From: Draconibacterium sediminis
GTDB lineage: Bacteria; Bacteroidota; Bacteroidia; Bacteroidales; Prolixibacteraceae
NCBI RefSeq assembly: GCF_000949475.1
Contig: NZ_JRHC01000001.1
Span: 2,232,001-2,296,000 of the forward strand
Length of the DNA: 64,000 bases
Direction: 5' to 3'
Part shown: one piece after another, positions 24,775-33,298 of the stretch
How positions within the stretch are numbered: the first letter of the stretch is position 1
How the letters are laid out: every line of letters starts with the position of its first letter
Position numbers and translations under genes: made by a program
Notes under the pieces: generated by a model
Databases searched by the model: none
Told to the model about the DNA's origin: nothing
The model's input: the letters and a program-made list of their open reading frames with translations, nothing else

Positions 24775-27519
24775 ATGTGTCGTTTCATTTTGGTGATATC
24801 ATTTGTATTGTTTTGTCTCTGTTCGCAGGCAAAAGAGAAATTCATTGTAGGTTTTTCGCAATGTTCGGCCGGAGATTGGCGATTAAATATGGAAGCGGAA
24901 ATGGATAGGGAGCTCATGTTTCATGATGATATTGAACTTATCAAACGACAGGCAGAGGACAGTACACTTTTACAGGTTCAACAAATTGAAGAGTTATTAA
25001 AGAAGGATGTTGATTTGATGATAATTGCACCCAATGAGATTGAGGCACTTCAACCTGTTATCGAGAAAATTTATGATTCGGGCATTCCTGTTATTCTTAT
25101 TGATAGAAAGATAAATTCACAGAAATATACTGCTTATATTGGGGGTAATAATTTTGGAATCGGGAATATTGCTGGTGTCTATCTTGCAGATAAATTGAAA
25201 AAACAAGGGCAAGTTGTAGAATTATTAGGAATGCTCAGTACTTCTCCAGCTTTAGAGCGAATGAATGGTTTTAGTAGTGCTCTCAGTATATACCCCAATA
25301 TTGAAAATGTCTATAAAATACATGCTAAGTGGAACAATGAATTGGTTCATGATAGCCTCAGTATTATTTTGAAAAAGTTCCCTTCGGTAAAAGCAATTTT
25401 CGCGCACACTGATTTTATGGCAGAGGCTGCATCAAATGTAATCAGAGAGCAATTTCCAAACCGTGATGTTCTGATTGTTGGTGTTGACGGGCTGCCCACG
25501 GCAGGGGGAGGAATTGAACTGGTTGAGAAAGGTGTTATTTCTGCAACCTTAATTTATCCAACTGGCGGTAAGGAGGCTATTAGGATTGCGGCAAGCATAC
25601 TGCATAATCAATCCTTTCAGAAAAATAATTTGTTACCAACTACTCTTATTGACCATTCAAATGTGGACATAACTAAGATGCAATTTCAGAAGATCAATAC
25701 TTTACAGGAGGACATAACAAAATCGAAAAATATGCTGGAGATACTTAATGTGAGGTATCAGGAACAGCAAATTTTATTGTTCGTTAGTTTAGTGTTGTTG
25801 ACTCTTGTTGGAATTTTCTTAGCTATGTATTTATGGTCGTTCAAACGTCTTAAAATTTCGAGCCGAAATCTCGAAGAACAAAAAGAAGCCATTTCAAACC
25901 AAAATATTGAATTAAAACAGTTATCAGATAAGCTGGAAAAAGTCACACAAGAACGGTTAAGATTTTACACCAATATCTCGCATGAATTTAGGACCCCCTT
26001 AACTTTGATTTCAGGTCCAATTGACAATTTATCAAAGAGTACAAACTTAACCGGAGAGCAAATGGAATTACTTCAAATTGCTCAAAAAAATGTAGCCATT
26101 CTATTAAAACTTATCGAACAAATCATAGATTTCAGAAAATATGAATTGGGTAAACACGATTTTTCTCCCGTTTCAGCTGATTTGAAAAAACACATTGAAG
26201 ATTGGAACGGACTATTCGCCGAAGTTGCAAATCATAAGCAAATTGAATTCAGGATGCAAGCTACTTCGGGAGACGACTTCGTTATTGATTTTGATGTGGA
26301 AAAAATGGAACGGATTTATACCAACTTATTATCCAATGCATTCAAATTTGCACCGGAAAAGGGCATTATTCAAATTTTGATGAGTCGGAAACTTGTTGAA
26401 GGGAAAAACTCTGTAGAGGTGCAGGTAATGAATTCCGGTAAATCGATTCCTGAAAATAAGATAAAAGAGATATTCGACCGTTTTTATCAAGCTGGCTCAA
26501 AAACAGGTGGCTCAGGTCTCGGCTTGGCACTTGTGAAGGGGTACATCGATATACATGGTGGGAAGATTGAGGTTACTAATCGTAATGGTTTTGTTTGCTT
26601 TACTTTTTCGATTCCTGCAAAACAGGAAGATAAAAACATAAAAATTGAAGTGGAAGAGTCTGATGAAAAAATAGTTGACAGGAAGGATATTCAAGATGTA
26701 ATTTCTTCCGTAATCGGGAGTGAAGATTTGTATATTTTTGATGATGAGTTTGACAAGGAGAAAACAACAATTTTACTGGTTGATGATCATCCCGGAATAC
26801 GTTCTTATCTGAAATCTCTCCTGAAAGAAAATTATTGTGTGCTTGAAGCCCGTGACGGTATCGAAGGAATAAGAAAGGCAGTGAAATATGTTCCCGATCT
26901 GATTATCTCTGATGTGATGATGCCAGGAATTGATGGCGTTGAAATGTGTAGCCATCTAAAAAAAGAATTGTCAACCAGTCATATCCCCATTATTTTGCTT
27001 ACGGCAAATGCGCAGGATGAAAAACGAATTTTGGGTTTTGAAAGTGGTGCAGATGACTATTTGTCAAAACCGGTAAATGTTGACATATTAAAAGTTCGCC
27101 TTCGTAATTTAATTGAAGGTAGAAAGCGATTGAAAGTTGCATTTGGTGAACCTCACAACAACACTCAAAAATTAGTTCCAGATAACTTAATTGAAAAATA
27201 TTTTATTGAGAATTTCGAAGATAAAATTGAAAAAAATATTGAAAACACAGAACTTAGTGTTGACTTTCTAAGTAACGAGCTGGGAATTTCTCGAATTCAG
27301 TTATACAGGAAAGTTAAAGCGTTAACCAACTATTCACCTATTGAATTCATTACAATATATCGCTTAAAAAAGGCTGTTCATTTAATGAAAATGACAGATA
27401 CTAATCTGGCACAAATAGCATATCAGGTTGGTTTTTCAGCTCCATCTTATTTTTCTAAAAGTTTTAAAAAGTATTACCATAAAAGTCCTTCTGAATTTTT
27501 GAAAGAAATGAGGAAATAG
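24775..27519 (+). CDS. Hybrid two-component system with periplasmic sugar-binding sensor (HTCS 2)
   Basis: 914 residues from the ATG at 24775; an in-frame TTG 33 bases upstream would add a hydrophobic but unneeded extension. Signal peptide (ILVISFVLFCLCSQA), then a type-1 periplasmic-binding domain to about residue 300 (VGFSQCSAGDWRLN, ILIDRKINSQKYTAYIGG, VGVDGLPTAGGG). One transmembrane helix lies near 335-360. Kinase block NISHEFRTPLTLI has His403; the ATPase block has NAFKFAPEKG and GSGLGLALVKGY. The receiver has LLVDDHPG and ISDVMMPGIDG with Asp713. AraC-type HTH at the end (AQIAYQVGFSAPSYFSKSFKKYY). It is a paralogue of HTCS 1 with a conserved sensor, so both probably see the same or similar sugars. 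Confidence 0.95.
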   Translation: MCRFILVISFVLFCLCSQAKEKFIVGFSQCSAGDWRLNMEAEMDRELMFHDDIELIKRQAEDSTLLQVQQIEELLKKDVDLMIIAPNEIEALQPVIEKIYDSGIPVILIDRKINSQKYTAYIGGNNFGIGNIAGVYLADKLKKQGQVVELLGMLSTSPALERMNGFSSALSIYPNIENVYKIHAKWNNELVHDSLSIILKKFPSVKAIFAHTDFMAEAASNVIREQFPNRDVLIVGVDGLPTAGGGIELVEKGVISATLIYPTGGKEAIRIAASILHNQSFQKNNLLPTTLIDHSNVDITKMQFQKINTLQEDITKSKNMLEILNVRYQEQQILLFVSLVLLTLVGIFLAMYLWSFKRLKISSRNLEEQKEAISNQNIELKQLSDKLEKVTQERLRFYTNISHEFRTPLTLISGPIDNLSKSTNLTGEQMELLQIAQKNVAILLKLIEQIIDFRKYELGKHDFSPVSADLKKHIEDWNGLFAEVANHKQIEFRMQATSGDDFVIDFDVEKMERIYTNLLSNAFKFAPEKGIIQILMSRKLVEGKNSVEVQVMNSGKSIPENKIKEIFDRFYQAGSKTGGSGLGLALVKGYIDIHGGKIEVTNRNGFVCFTFSIPAKQEDKNIKIEVEESDEKIVDRKDIQDVISSVIGSEDLYIFDDEFDKEKTTILLVDDHPGIRSYLKSLLKENYCVLEARDGIEGIRKAVKYVPDLIISDVMMPGIDGVEMCSHLKKELSTSHIPIILLTANAQDEKRILGFESGADDYLSKPVNVDILKVRLRNLIEGRKRLKVAFGEPHNNTQKLVPDNLIEKYFIENFEDKIEKNIENTELSVDFLSNELGISRIQLYRKVKALTNYSPIEFITIYRLKKAVHLMKMTDTNLAQIAYQVGFSAPSYFSKSFKKYYHKSPSEFLKEMRK

Positions 27520-27612
27520 TAAACTAAAATTGTAGTGATCATATGTTAAAAAAGTTATTAGTCATGCTGATTTTTTACATTTAAATCATGCAGTAGTAAT
27601 CACTGTCAAATA

Positions 27613-27804
27613 ATGATCTTTAATGGCGGTAATCTATTAAAAACGATCCAGGCAGAAATTGAATCAATATCTAAGAAACACGGCTTGATAATTACGTATG
27701 TGTTCATTCATGAGGATGAGGTGCCGGCGGTGGTCCGGGAGATGAGTGCAGCAGGAATGATGCCGAAAGGTGGCCAGACTGAAAAGATTATAATTAGTGT
27801 TTGA
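27613..27804 (+). CDS. Small hypothetical ORF, 63 residues
   Basis: The frame encodes a charged, soluble-looking peptide with HGLIITYVFIHEDEVPAVV and a glycine-rich end (MMPKGGQTEKIIISV). I do not recognise a family. Codon choice looks protein-like, but no clear ribosome-binding site or promoter precedes the ATG. It could be a real small protein or a leftover of a longer gene. It lies alone in the gene-poor region. Confidence 0.25.
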   Translation: MIFNGGNLLKTIQAEIESISKKHGLIITYVFIHEDEVPAVVREMSAAGMMPKGGQTEKIIISV

Positions 27805-28249
27805 ATCATTAAATGCTAGTTATGTGAAGCGTTTAAAACTATAATAAGGCATTCCAGTATTCTTGAGTATTATTGTTTTATTGAGAACGGAAATGATACC
27901 GATGTGGCGGAGAAAAATAGATGATTATTTTTGTCATACTTGTACCATGAAATCTTAAAGTACTGATAATCATAAGTGGTTATTTTTGAAGAAGTTTAAA
28001 TAAGTCCTGTTCTTAAGGATATTCACTTCCTTTTACTTCCAAAGTCTTCTTGAATTTTATATGTTCATACAAGGTAACTGAAATGTAGTAATTGTTATGG
28101 AGAATTAGATGGTCCGAGCGTAACTGTAAGTTTAATGCTTATTCGATAATTAGCTATAAAAAAAGAATAACTCGGATAGTCTTAGTTACAATTAATTTAC
28201 ATAAACATTAATATCGGAAATATATCAGATAGGTTGGTTAATGTAAATA

Positions 28250-28460
28250 AAGAATAGCGCCACTGAAGGAAGCCAACCCATATCCATGTGCCAGCAGTAG
28301 GTTCATTCCATACGTTTGACCCGAAATTCTTTCGGGGTCACTTATTACATTCACCAACTTCGGCACCGCACACAAGAGTAGCCTGTCATTCCATTTTATT
28401 TCGTGCCAAGCTACCCTCGCCTTTGCTTTCACACGCCTACACGTTTTCAATTCCATTTAC
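28250..28460. other. Unexplained higher-GC patch with a hairpin
   Basis: The sequence is visibly richer in GC than its AT-rich flanks and holds TGACCCGAAA and TTTCGGGGTCA around 28317-28340, which pair with one bulged base. A minus-strand frame of 72 codons crosses it (28238-28456) but resembles no protein I know. It may be a non-coding repeat or an element remnant. Confidence 0.35.
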
Positions 28461-28625
28461 AAACTCAATTAATATAGAATCAATGGAAATTGAGATTATG
28501 ATGTATTATGATGGAGAATTATCATTTTAAATGAAAAATTTATTGTAAAATTCTCAAGGATCTTATATACAGTGGCTTAGGTATAGTGCTTCTGTGTAGT
28601 AATAAGTTTTATGAGTATATGATTT

Positions 28626-28647
28626 TGTGTGCAAATTGTGTGCAAAT
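28626..28647. repeat. Perfect 11-bp tandem repeat beside tRNA-Met
   Basis: TGTGTGCAAAT occurs twice without a gap (28626-28636 and 28637-28647). The period is one helical turn. It lies just beyond the terminator of tRNA-Met. Such paired sites beside a tRNA could be recombinase arm sites; this is speculation. Confidence 0.7.
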
Positions 28648-28683
28648 AAAAAGAGGTTACAAATATTATTATTGTAACCTCTT
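28640..28683 (-). terminator. Terminator of tRNA-Met
   Basis: AAGAGGTTACAA (28651-28662) and TTGTAACCTCTT (28672-28683) form a perfect 12-bp stem. Read on the minus strand it is followed by TTTTTATTT, 10 bases downstream of the tRNA 3' end. Confidence 0.85.
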
Positions 28684-28692
28684 GGATATCAG

Positions 28693-28766
28693 TAGCGAGA
28701 GGCGGGCTTGAACCGCCGACCTCATGATTATGAATCATGCGCTCTAACCAGCTGAGCTACCTCGCC
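28693..28766 (-). tRNA. tRNA-Met (anticodon CAT)
   Basis: 74 nt on the minus strand. The cloverleaf folds: D stem GCTC/GAGC, anticodon stem CATGA/TCATG around loop TTCATAA, and T arm GGCGG TTCAAGC CCGCC. The acceptor GGCGAGG pairs with TCTCGCT through G-T pairs at both ends. CCA is not encoded. It lacks the mismatched first pair of an initiator tRNA, so it is elongator Met; an Ile2 tRNA with modified CAT cannot be fully excluded. Confidence 0.95.
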
Positions 28767-28789
28767 ATTTGTTTTTCAAAAATGCGGTG

Positions 28790-28797
28790 CAAATATA
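28790..28797 (-). promoter_or_regulatory. -7 element of tRNA-Met
   Basis: On the minus strand this reads TATATTTG followed by CACCGCAT, the same block found before tRNA-Ser (TACTTTTG CACCGCAT). It lies 24 bases before the mature tRNA. Confidence 0.6.
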
Positions 28798-28914
28798 GTA
28801 TTTATTTTTATTCCCACTAACCATTTTGATAATTTTTCGAAATAACTTTTGGTGCGCGATTTTAACTAGTTGTAAGTTACATTCTTATTAATTATATTGC
28901 CGAAAATCAAACTT

Positions 28915-29295
28915 ATGACTAGTAAAGTAAAAATCAATCTGGAATATATTATTAATTGTTCGCCTAAAGTGCTCTATAACAGACTTAGCACTGCTTCCGG
29001 GTTAACTGAGTGGTTTGCCGACGATGTTCGCGTTCGGGGTAAGCGCTATACTTTTATTTGGGACGGATCGGAGCAAACTGCAGAAATGACATTGCATAAA
29101 GAAAACCGTTTGGTGCGGTTTAGTTGGCTGGAAGAAGAAGAAGGTTCGTACTTCGAGTTTAAGATAACACGCGATGAACTTACCGGCGATGTTTCGCTTT
29201 TAATAACTGATTTTGCCGAAGAAGATGAAATTGATGAAACCCGTGGTTTGTGGGATTCGCAGGTAGCAGATTTAAAACACGTACTGGGCTCGTAA
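28915..29295 (+). CDS. START-like (SRPBCC) domain protein
   Basis: 126 residues from the ATG at 28915 (a TTG 18 bases upstream is also in frame). The sequence has the helix-grip pattern of small SRPBCC proteins: LEYIINCSPKVLYNRLST, then LTEWFADDV, FIWDGSEQTAEM, RFSWLEEEEGSYFEF and a final long helix after RGLWDSQVADLKHVLGS. Single-domain proteins of this length and form are common in Bacteroidota as START-like proteins of unknown role, perhaps binding a hydrophobic ligand. It stands alone, with the LptF/LptG-type gene starting 122 bases later behind its own -7 element. Confidence 0.85.
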   Translation: MTSKVKINLEYIINCSPKVLYNRLSTASGLTEWFADDVRVRGKRYTFIWDGSEQTAEMTLHKENRLVRFSWLEEEEGSYFEFKITRDELTGDVSLLITDFAEEDEIDETRGLWDSQVADLKHVLGS

Positions 29296-29381
29296 TTCGT
29301 TTTTTAAGATTATTAACAGCTGTGTTCCGGTATCAATAACGTTTCTTAACCTTTTTTACTTTACAAATTCCTAAAATAACT

Positions 29382-29389
29382 TAGTTTTG
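29382..29389 (+). promoter_or_regulatory. -7 element of the LptF/LptG-type permease operon
   Basis: TAGTTTTG matches TAnnTTTG and lies 28 bases before the ATG at 29418. The -33 element is not obvious. Confidence 0.5.
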
Positions 29390-29417
29390 TAAGCGTTTCC
29401 AGAATGAAATAAAGTAC

Positions 29418-30899
29418 ATGAAACGTCTACACCTTTTTATTATTAAATCGTTTTTAGGGCCATTTTTTATGACCTTTGTTATCGTACTGTTTGTGCTGCT
29501 TATGCAGTTCTTATGGAAGTACGTCGACGATATGGTCGGCAAGGGGCTTGATCTAAAGGTGTTGGCAGAAATGATGTTTTACGCCTCATTTGCCATGTTA
29601 CCACTGGCCTTTCCGCTGGCCATGCTTCTGGCATCAATCATGACTTTTGGGGCATTGGGCGAAAATTACGAGCTGGTAGCCATGAAAGCTTCCGGAATTT
29701 CACTATTCAGAATCATGCGTCCGTTAATTGTTATTGCAATTATCATCACCGGAATAGCTTTTTATTTTTCCAATAATATTCTTCCGAAAACAAACCTGAA
29801 ATTTTCGACCCTTTTATACAGTGTGAAAAAGCAGCGGCCTGAACTGGTCTTGCAGGAGGGTGTTTTTACCAACGAAATGGATGGCTACAGCATTAAGGTT
29901 GGCAAGCGCGATAACGATACAAAAATGCTGTATGATCTGTTGATTTACGATCATACCAAAAATAAACCCAACGAAAGTGTTACGGTTGCCGATTCGGGAT
30001 TATTGCGGATTACCGAGGATAAAAAGTACATGGTACTTAATTTGTTTAGCGGAGTAACTTACCAGGAGCAGAAATCGCAAAACCGGGGTAAAAAAGAAAC
30101 GTATCCTTATCAGCGCAATCGTTTTGAAGAACAAACGATCAGGGTAAAAGTCCGCGATTTTGAATTTAACCGCCGCGATGAAAGTATTTTCAAAAATCAA
30201 TACCGCATGCTCACTATCGATCAGTTGGTGACTGCCGATGATAGTTTGACGGACGATTATTACGGTCGCTTGCGAAATTATATGATGCAGATTAATATTA
30301 ATCCGACTATAACCCGGCGAATGTATAATCTCACCGCAAAAGCTGATTCGTTGAAACGTGATATTGAGGAAATTAAGGCTGATACGATATTTGATTTTGA
30401 TACCTATTATTCTGGTCTTGATAAATGGGTACAGGCCGATATTGCCAAAAGTGCACTCGATAAGGCCCGGAGCAATATGCAACAGGTGAACATGTTCCAG
30501 GGGCAGCTTTATAATAAAAAGAAAACGCTGAATAAGTACAGGATGGAAAAACACCGGAAGTTCACCCTATCGGTTGCTGTGTTGATTTTCTTTTTTATCG
30601 GAGCACCTTTAGGAGCAATTATCCGAAAGGGAGGATTGGGGATGCCTGTAGTTGTGTCGATCTTCCTGTTTATTTTATATTACATTGTTTCCATGAGTGG
30701 CGAAAAAACGGCCCGCGAAGATGTTTGGGATATGTTTAACGGAATGTGGTTTTCGTCGTATATTTTTCTGCCCATTGGCGTTTGGTTAACGTATAAAGCA
30801 GCTACCGATTCGGCTATCATGACAGCGGAAGCTTATGCAAAGTTTTTTGCGCGGCTTGGACTCGGACGTTTTTTCCAGAAAAAGAAATCAAACGACTAA
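29418..30899 (+). CDS. LptF/LptG-family lipopolysaccharide export permease
   Basis: 493 residues of the YjgP/YjgQ family. N-terminal transmembrane helices are visible (FFMTFVIVLFVLLMQFLW, LPLAFPLAMLLASIMTFG), with the family block GENYELVAMKASGISLFRIMRPL. A long periplasmic region (about residues 130-370) follows, with SVKKQRPELVLQEGVF. C-terminal helices begin at LSVAVLIFFFIGAPLGAIIRKGG. These permeases work with LptB to lift LPS from the inner membrane. Only one permease is in the window; whether it plays the F or G role is unclear. The long periplasmic part, with a helical segment at TAKADSLKRDIEEIKAD, is typical of Bacteroidota members. A glycosyltransferase starts 6 bases after its stop. 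Confidence 0.9.
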   Translation: MKRLHLFIIKSFLGPFFMTFVIVLFVLLMQFLWKYVDDMVGKGLDLKVLAEMMFYASFAMLPLAFPLAMLLASIMTFGALGENYELVAMKASGISLFRIMRPLIVIAIIITGIAFYFSNNILPKTNLKFSTLLYSVKKQRPELVLQEGVFTNEMDGYSIKVGKRDNDTKMLYDLLIYDHTKNKPNESVTVADSGLLRITEDKKYMVLNLFSGVTYQEQKSQNRGKKETYPYQRNRFEEQTIRVKVRDFEFNRRDESIFKNQYRMLTIDQLVTADDSLTDDYYGRLRNYMMQININPTITRRMYNLTAKADSLKRDIEEIKADTIFDFDTYYSGLDKWVQADIAKSALDKARSNMQQVNMFQGQLYNKKKTLNKYRMEKHRKFTLSVAVLIFFFIGAPLGAIIRKGGLGMPVVVSIFLFILYYIVSMSGEKTAREDVWDMFNGMWFSSYIFLPIGVWLTYKAATDSAIMTAEAYAKFFARLGLGRFFQKKKSND

Positions 30900-30905
30900 A
30901 CCCGG

Positions 30906-32108
30906 ATGAACATATTGCAGGTAACAAATAAGGTTCCGTTTCCGGCCAGAGATGGTGGGGCCATTGCCTGTTTAAATTTAACAAAAGGTTTTGCACAGCT
31001 TGGAAATAGGGTAACCGTGCTGGCCATGAATACCGCAAAACATCATCTGTCCCCGGATGAAATTCCCGACGAAATCAAACAACTGGCAACATTCAAGTTG
31101 GTAAATGTCCCTGCAAAAATTAATGCTTTTGCCGCTTTGGTGAATCTTCTCTTTTCGCGAAAACCCTACAATGCAGTTCGTTTTATCGATGAGAATTTTA
31201 GTGATGCATTGGTAGAATTGTTAACTGAAAACGAATTTGACATTGTCCAGTTGGAAGGACTTTATGTTTGTCCGTATATTCCTTTAATACGAAAGCATTC
31301 CAACGCAACGGTGGTTTATCGAGCGCATAATGTTGAGTTTGAAATTTGGGAAAGAGCAGCAAAACTATCAAGAGGTTTAAAAAAGTTATACCTGCAAAAT
31401 CTCTCAAAAAGGATTAAAAGATTTGAAGCGGATTTATTGAATACATACGATCTCTTAGTTCCGATTACTTCCCGTGATGGAGGGATCCTGGATTCATTGG
31501 GAAACAAAAAAGAAAAACAGGTTTCTCAAACTGGTGTTGTTTTATCGGCTGTTATTCCGGATAAAACCAATATTGAATATCCGTCGCTTTTTCATATCGG
31601 ATCGTTGGATTGGGCACCCAATCAGGAAGGTATTTTGTGGTTTCTTGAAAACTGCTGGACACGGATTCGTCAGAAATATCCCAATCTGCGTTTTCACATA
31701 GCCGGAAGAAATGCACCGCAGTGGTTAATCGATAAATTAAATGTTGATGGTGTTATTTTTGAAGGAGAAGTTCCCGATGCGTACCAATTTATGAATTCGA
31801 AAGCTGTTATGATTGTTCCGTTGTTTTCGGGAAGCGGTATGCGTATAAAAATTATTGAAGGAATGGCGTTGGGGAAAAGTATTGTGACGACATCCATTGG
31901 AGCCGAAGGAATTGATGTTACCGATGGCGAGAATGTTATACTCGCTAACGATGCAACCGGCTTTGTTGATGCTGTTTTCAATTTGCTTGAAGACCGTGAT
32001 ACTTTTGAATGTATTGGAAGGAATGCCACTCTTTTTATCCAGCAGAATTTTGATAATTTAGCAATATCGAAAAAGCTAATCGGATTTTACAAACAATATA
32101 TTAAATGA
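30906..32108 (+). CDS. GT4-family glycosyltransferase
   Basis: 400 residues with a GT-B look. N-terminal domain: ILQVTNKVPFPARDGGAI with the acceptor-site glycine loop, and FDIVQLEGLYV. C-terminal domain: FHIGSLDWAPNQEGILWFL, LRFHIAGRNAP, VIFEGEVPDAY, then the sugar-nucleotide block VPLFSGSGMRIKIIEGMALGK with the E(x7)E-type glutamates, and TSIGAEGIDV. It probably adds a sugar to a surface polysaccharide or lipid-linked glycan. It starts 6 bases after an LptF/LptG-type permease and overlaps the next glycosyltransferase by 4 bases (ATGA), so the three genes form one operon that may serve envelope glycan synthesis. The substrate is not predictable. Confidence 0.9.
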   Translation: MNILQVTNKVPFPARDGGAIACLNLTKGFAQLGNRVTVLAMNTAKHHLSPDEIPDEIKQLATFKLVNVPAKINAFAALVNLLFSRKPYNAVRFIDENFSDALVELLTENEFDIVQLEGLYVCPYIPLIRKHSNATVVYRAHNVEFEIWERAAKLSRGLKKLYLQNLSKRIKRFEADLLNTYDLLVPITSRDGGILDSLGNKKEKQVSQTGVVLSAVIPDKTNIEYPSLFHIGSLDWAPNQEGILWFLENCWTRIRQKYPNLRFHIAGRNAPQWLIDKLNVDGVIFEGEVPDAYQFMNSKAVMIVPLFSGSGMRIKIIEGMALGKSIVTTSIGAEGIDVTDGENVILANDATGFVDAVFNLLEDRDTFECIGRNATLFIQQNFDNLAISKKLIGFYKQYIK

Positions 32109-33298
32109 TCCTAAGCCTTTTATTCTGGGTATTACTATTCATACTTGTCTATACTTATGTTGGGTATGCACTTGTTTTGTGGTTGTTGGTGGGCCTGAAA
32201 AAGGTGCTCGGCCGTCGCAAGATTTCATTGGAAAGCGATGACTACGAGCCTGACGTTTGTTTGTTTGTAACAGCATTTAACGAGAAATACTATATCGAGC
32301 AGAAAGTAAAAAACGCTTTTTCGCTTGATTATCCCAAAGAAAAAATTCAATATGTATGGGTTACCGATGGTTCGGATGACGGGAGCCCTGAAATGTTAGA
32401 GCAATTAAAGGAACTGGAAGTATATGATCAGCCGGAACGAAGAGGGAAAATGCATGCCATGAACCGGGGGATGGAATTTGTAAAAGCACCCATCGTAATT
32501 TTTTCTGATGCTAATACGGTGCTTGGTAAACAATCCATTCGCGAGATTGTGAGGTGTTTCAGCAATCCGGAAGTTGGTTGTGTGGCAGGGGAGAAGCGCA
32601 TTGTTCAGAACAATGAAGAAACTGCTGCAGGTGCCGGTGAAGGTTTGTACTGGAAAATGGAATCGTGGATTAAGCGTAATGACTGGGAACTGAATTCGGC
32701 AGTTGGCGCAGTTGGCGAACTGTTTGCGATACGAACCGAACTTTTCGAGGATGTGGAACCCGATACTTTGCTTGATGATTTTATTATCTCGTTGCGTATT
32801 GCCCAACGCGGATATAAAATTGCATATGCTCCAAAAGCTTATGCTGAGGAAACTGCTTCGTTAAACGTAACAGAAGAATTGAAACGTAAAGTAAGAATTG
32901 CTGCAGGAGGAATTCAGACCATTATGCGATTAAAAGGATTACTAAATCCATTCAAAAATGGCATTTTGAGCTGGCAGTATCTTTCGCACAAAGTTTTGCG
33001 CTGGGCTTTTGCACCACCGGCACTCTTCCTTTTATTTATTATAAACCTGTTGCTGGTGGTGAGTACCAATAATTGGAGTGTTGACAATTTTTATGCACTG
33101 GTACTGTATCTGCAGGTGTTGTTATACATGACTGCTGCGTTTGGCTGGTATTTCGAAAACAAAAAGGTGCGGATGAAAGCATTATTTGTGCCGTACTATT
33201 TTGTAATGATCAATTCTGCCACAATTATTGGGATCATTCGTTATGTAAGAGGCCGCCAAACGGTGAACTGGGAAAAATCAAAAAGGGCAGCAGGGTAG
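32105..33298 (+). CDS. Membrane-anchored GT2-family glycosyltransferase
   Basis: 397 residues. One N-terminal transmembrane helix (LLFWVLLFILVYTYVGYALVL), then a GT-A catalytic domain: DVCLFVTAFNEKYYIEQKV, YVWVTDGSDDGSPEML, RGKMHAMNRGM, IVIFSDANTVLG (the DxD-like site is DAN) and LLDDFIISLRIAQRGYKI. Two or three C-terminal helices follow (FAPPALFLLFIINLLLVV). The architecture is that of processive or cellulose-synthase-like GT2 enzymes of the BcsA/IcaA superfamily without a PilZ domain; the QxxRW-like motif is not present. It overlaps the GT4 gene by 4 bases and is presumably coupled in translation. The product glycan is unknown. Confidence 0.9.
   Translation: MILSLLFWVLLFILVYTYVGYALVLWLLVGLKKVLGRRKISLESDDYEPDVCLFVTAFNEKYYIEQKVKNAFSLDYPKEKIQYVWVTDGSDDGSPEMLEQLKELEVYDQPERRGKMHAMNRGMEFVKAPIVIFSDANTVLGKQSIREIVRCFSNPEVGCVAGEKRIVQNNEETAAGAGEGLYWKMESWIKRNDWELNSAVGAVGELFAIRTELFEDVEPDTLLDDFIISLRIAQRGYKIAYAPKAYAEETASLNVTEELKRKVRIAAGGIQTIMRLKGLLNPFKNGILSWQYLSHKVLRWAFAPPALFLLFIINLLLVVSTNNWSVDNFYALVLYLQVLLYMTAAFGWYFENKKVRMKALFVPYYFVMINSATIIGIIRYVRGRQTVNWEKSKRAAG

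Larger units (their letters stand above)
27520..28625. other. Gene-poor region between HTCS 2 and tRNA-Met
   Basis: About 1.1 kb of AT-rich DNA without a convincing gene. It contains a 63-codon frame at 27613-27804 and a patch of higher GC at about 28250-28460, both listed separately. No transposase, integrase or terminal inverted repeat is visible. It may be the remnant of an element once inserted beside the tRNA. Confidence 0.5.

Noticed and set aside
30000..30554. 184-codon minus-strand frame inside the LptF/LptG-type gene
   Set aside because: It is antisense to a well-supported gene, has low-complexity composition and no upstream signals.
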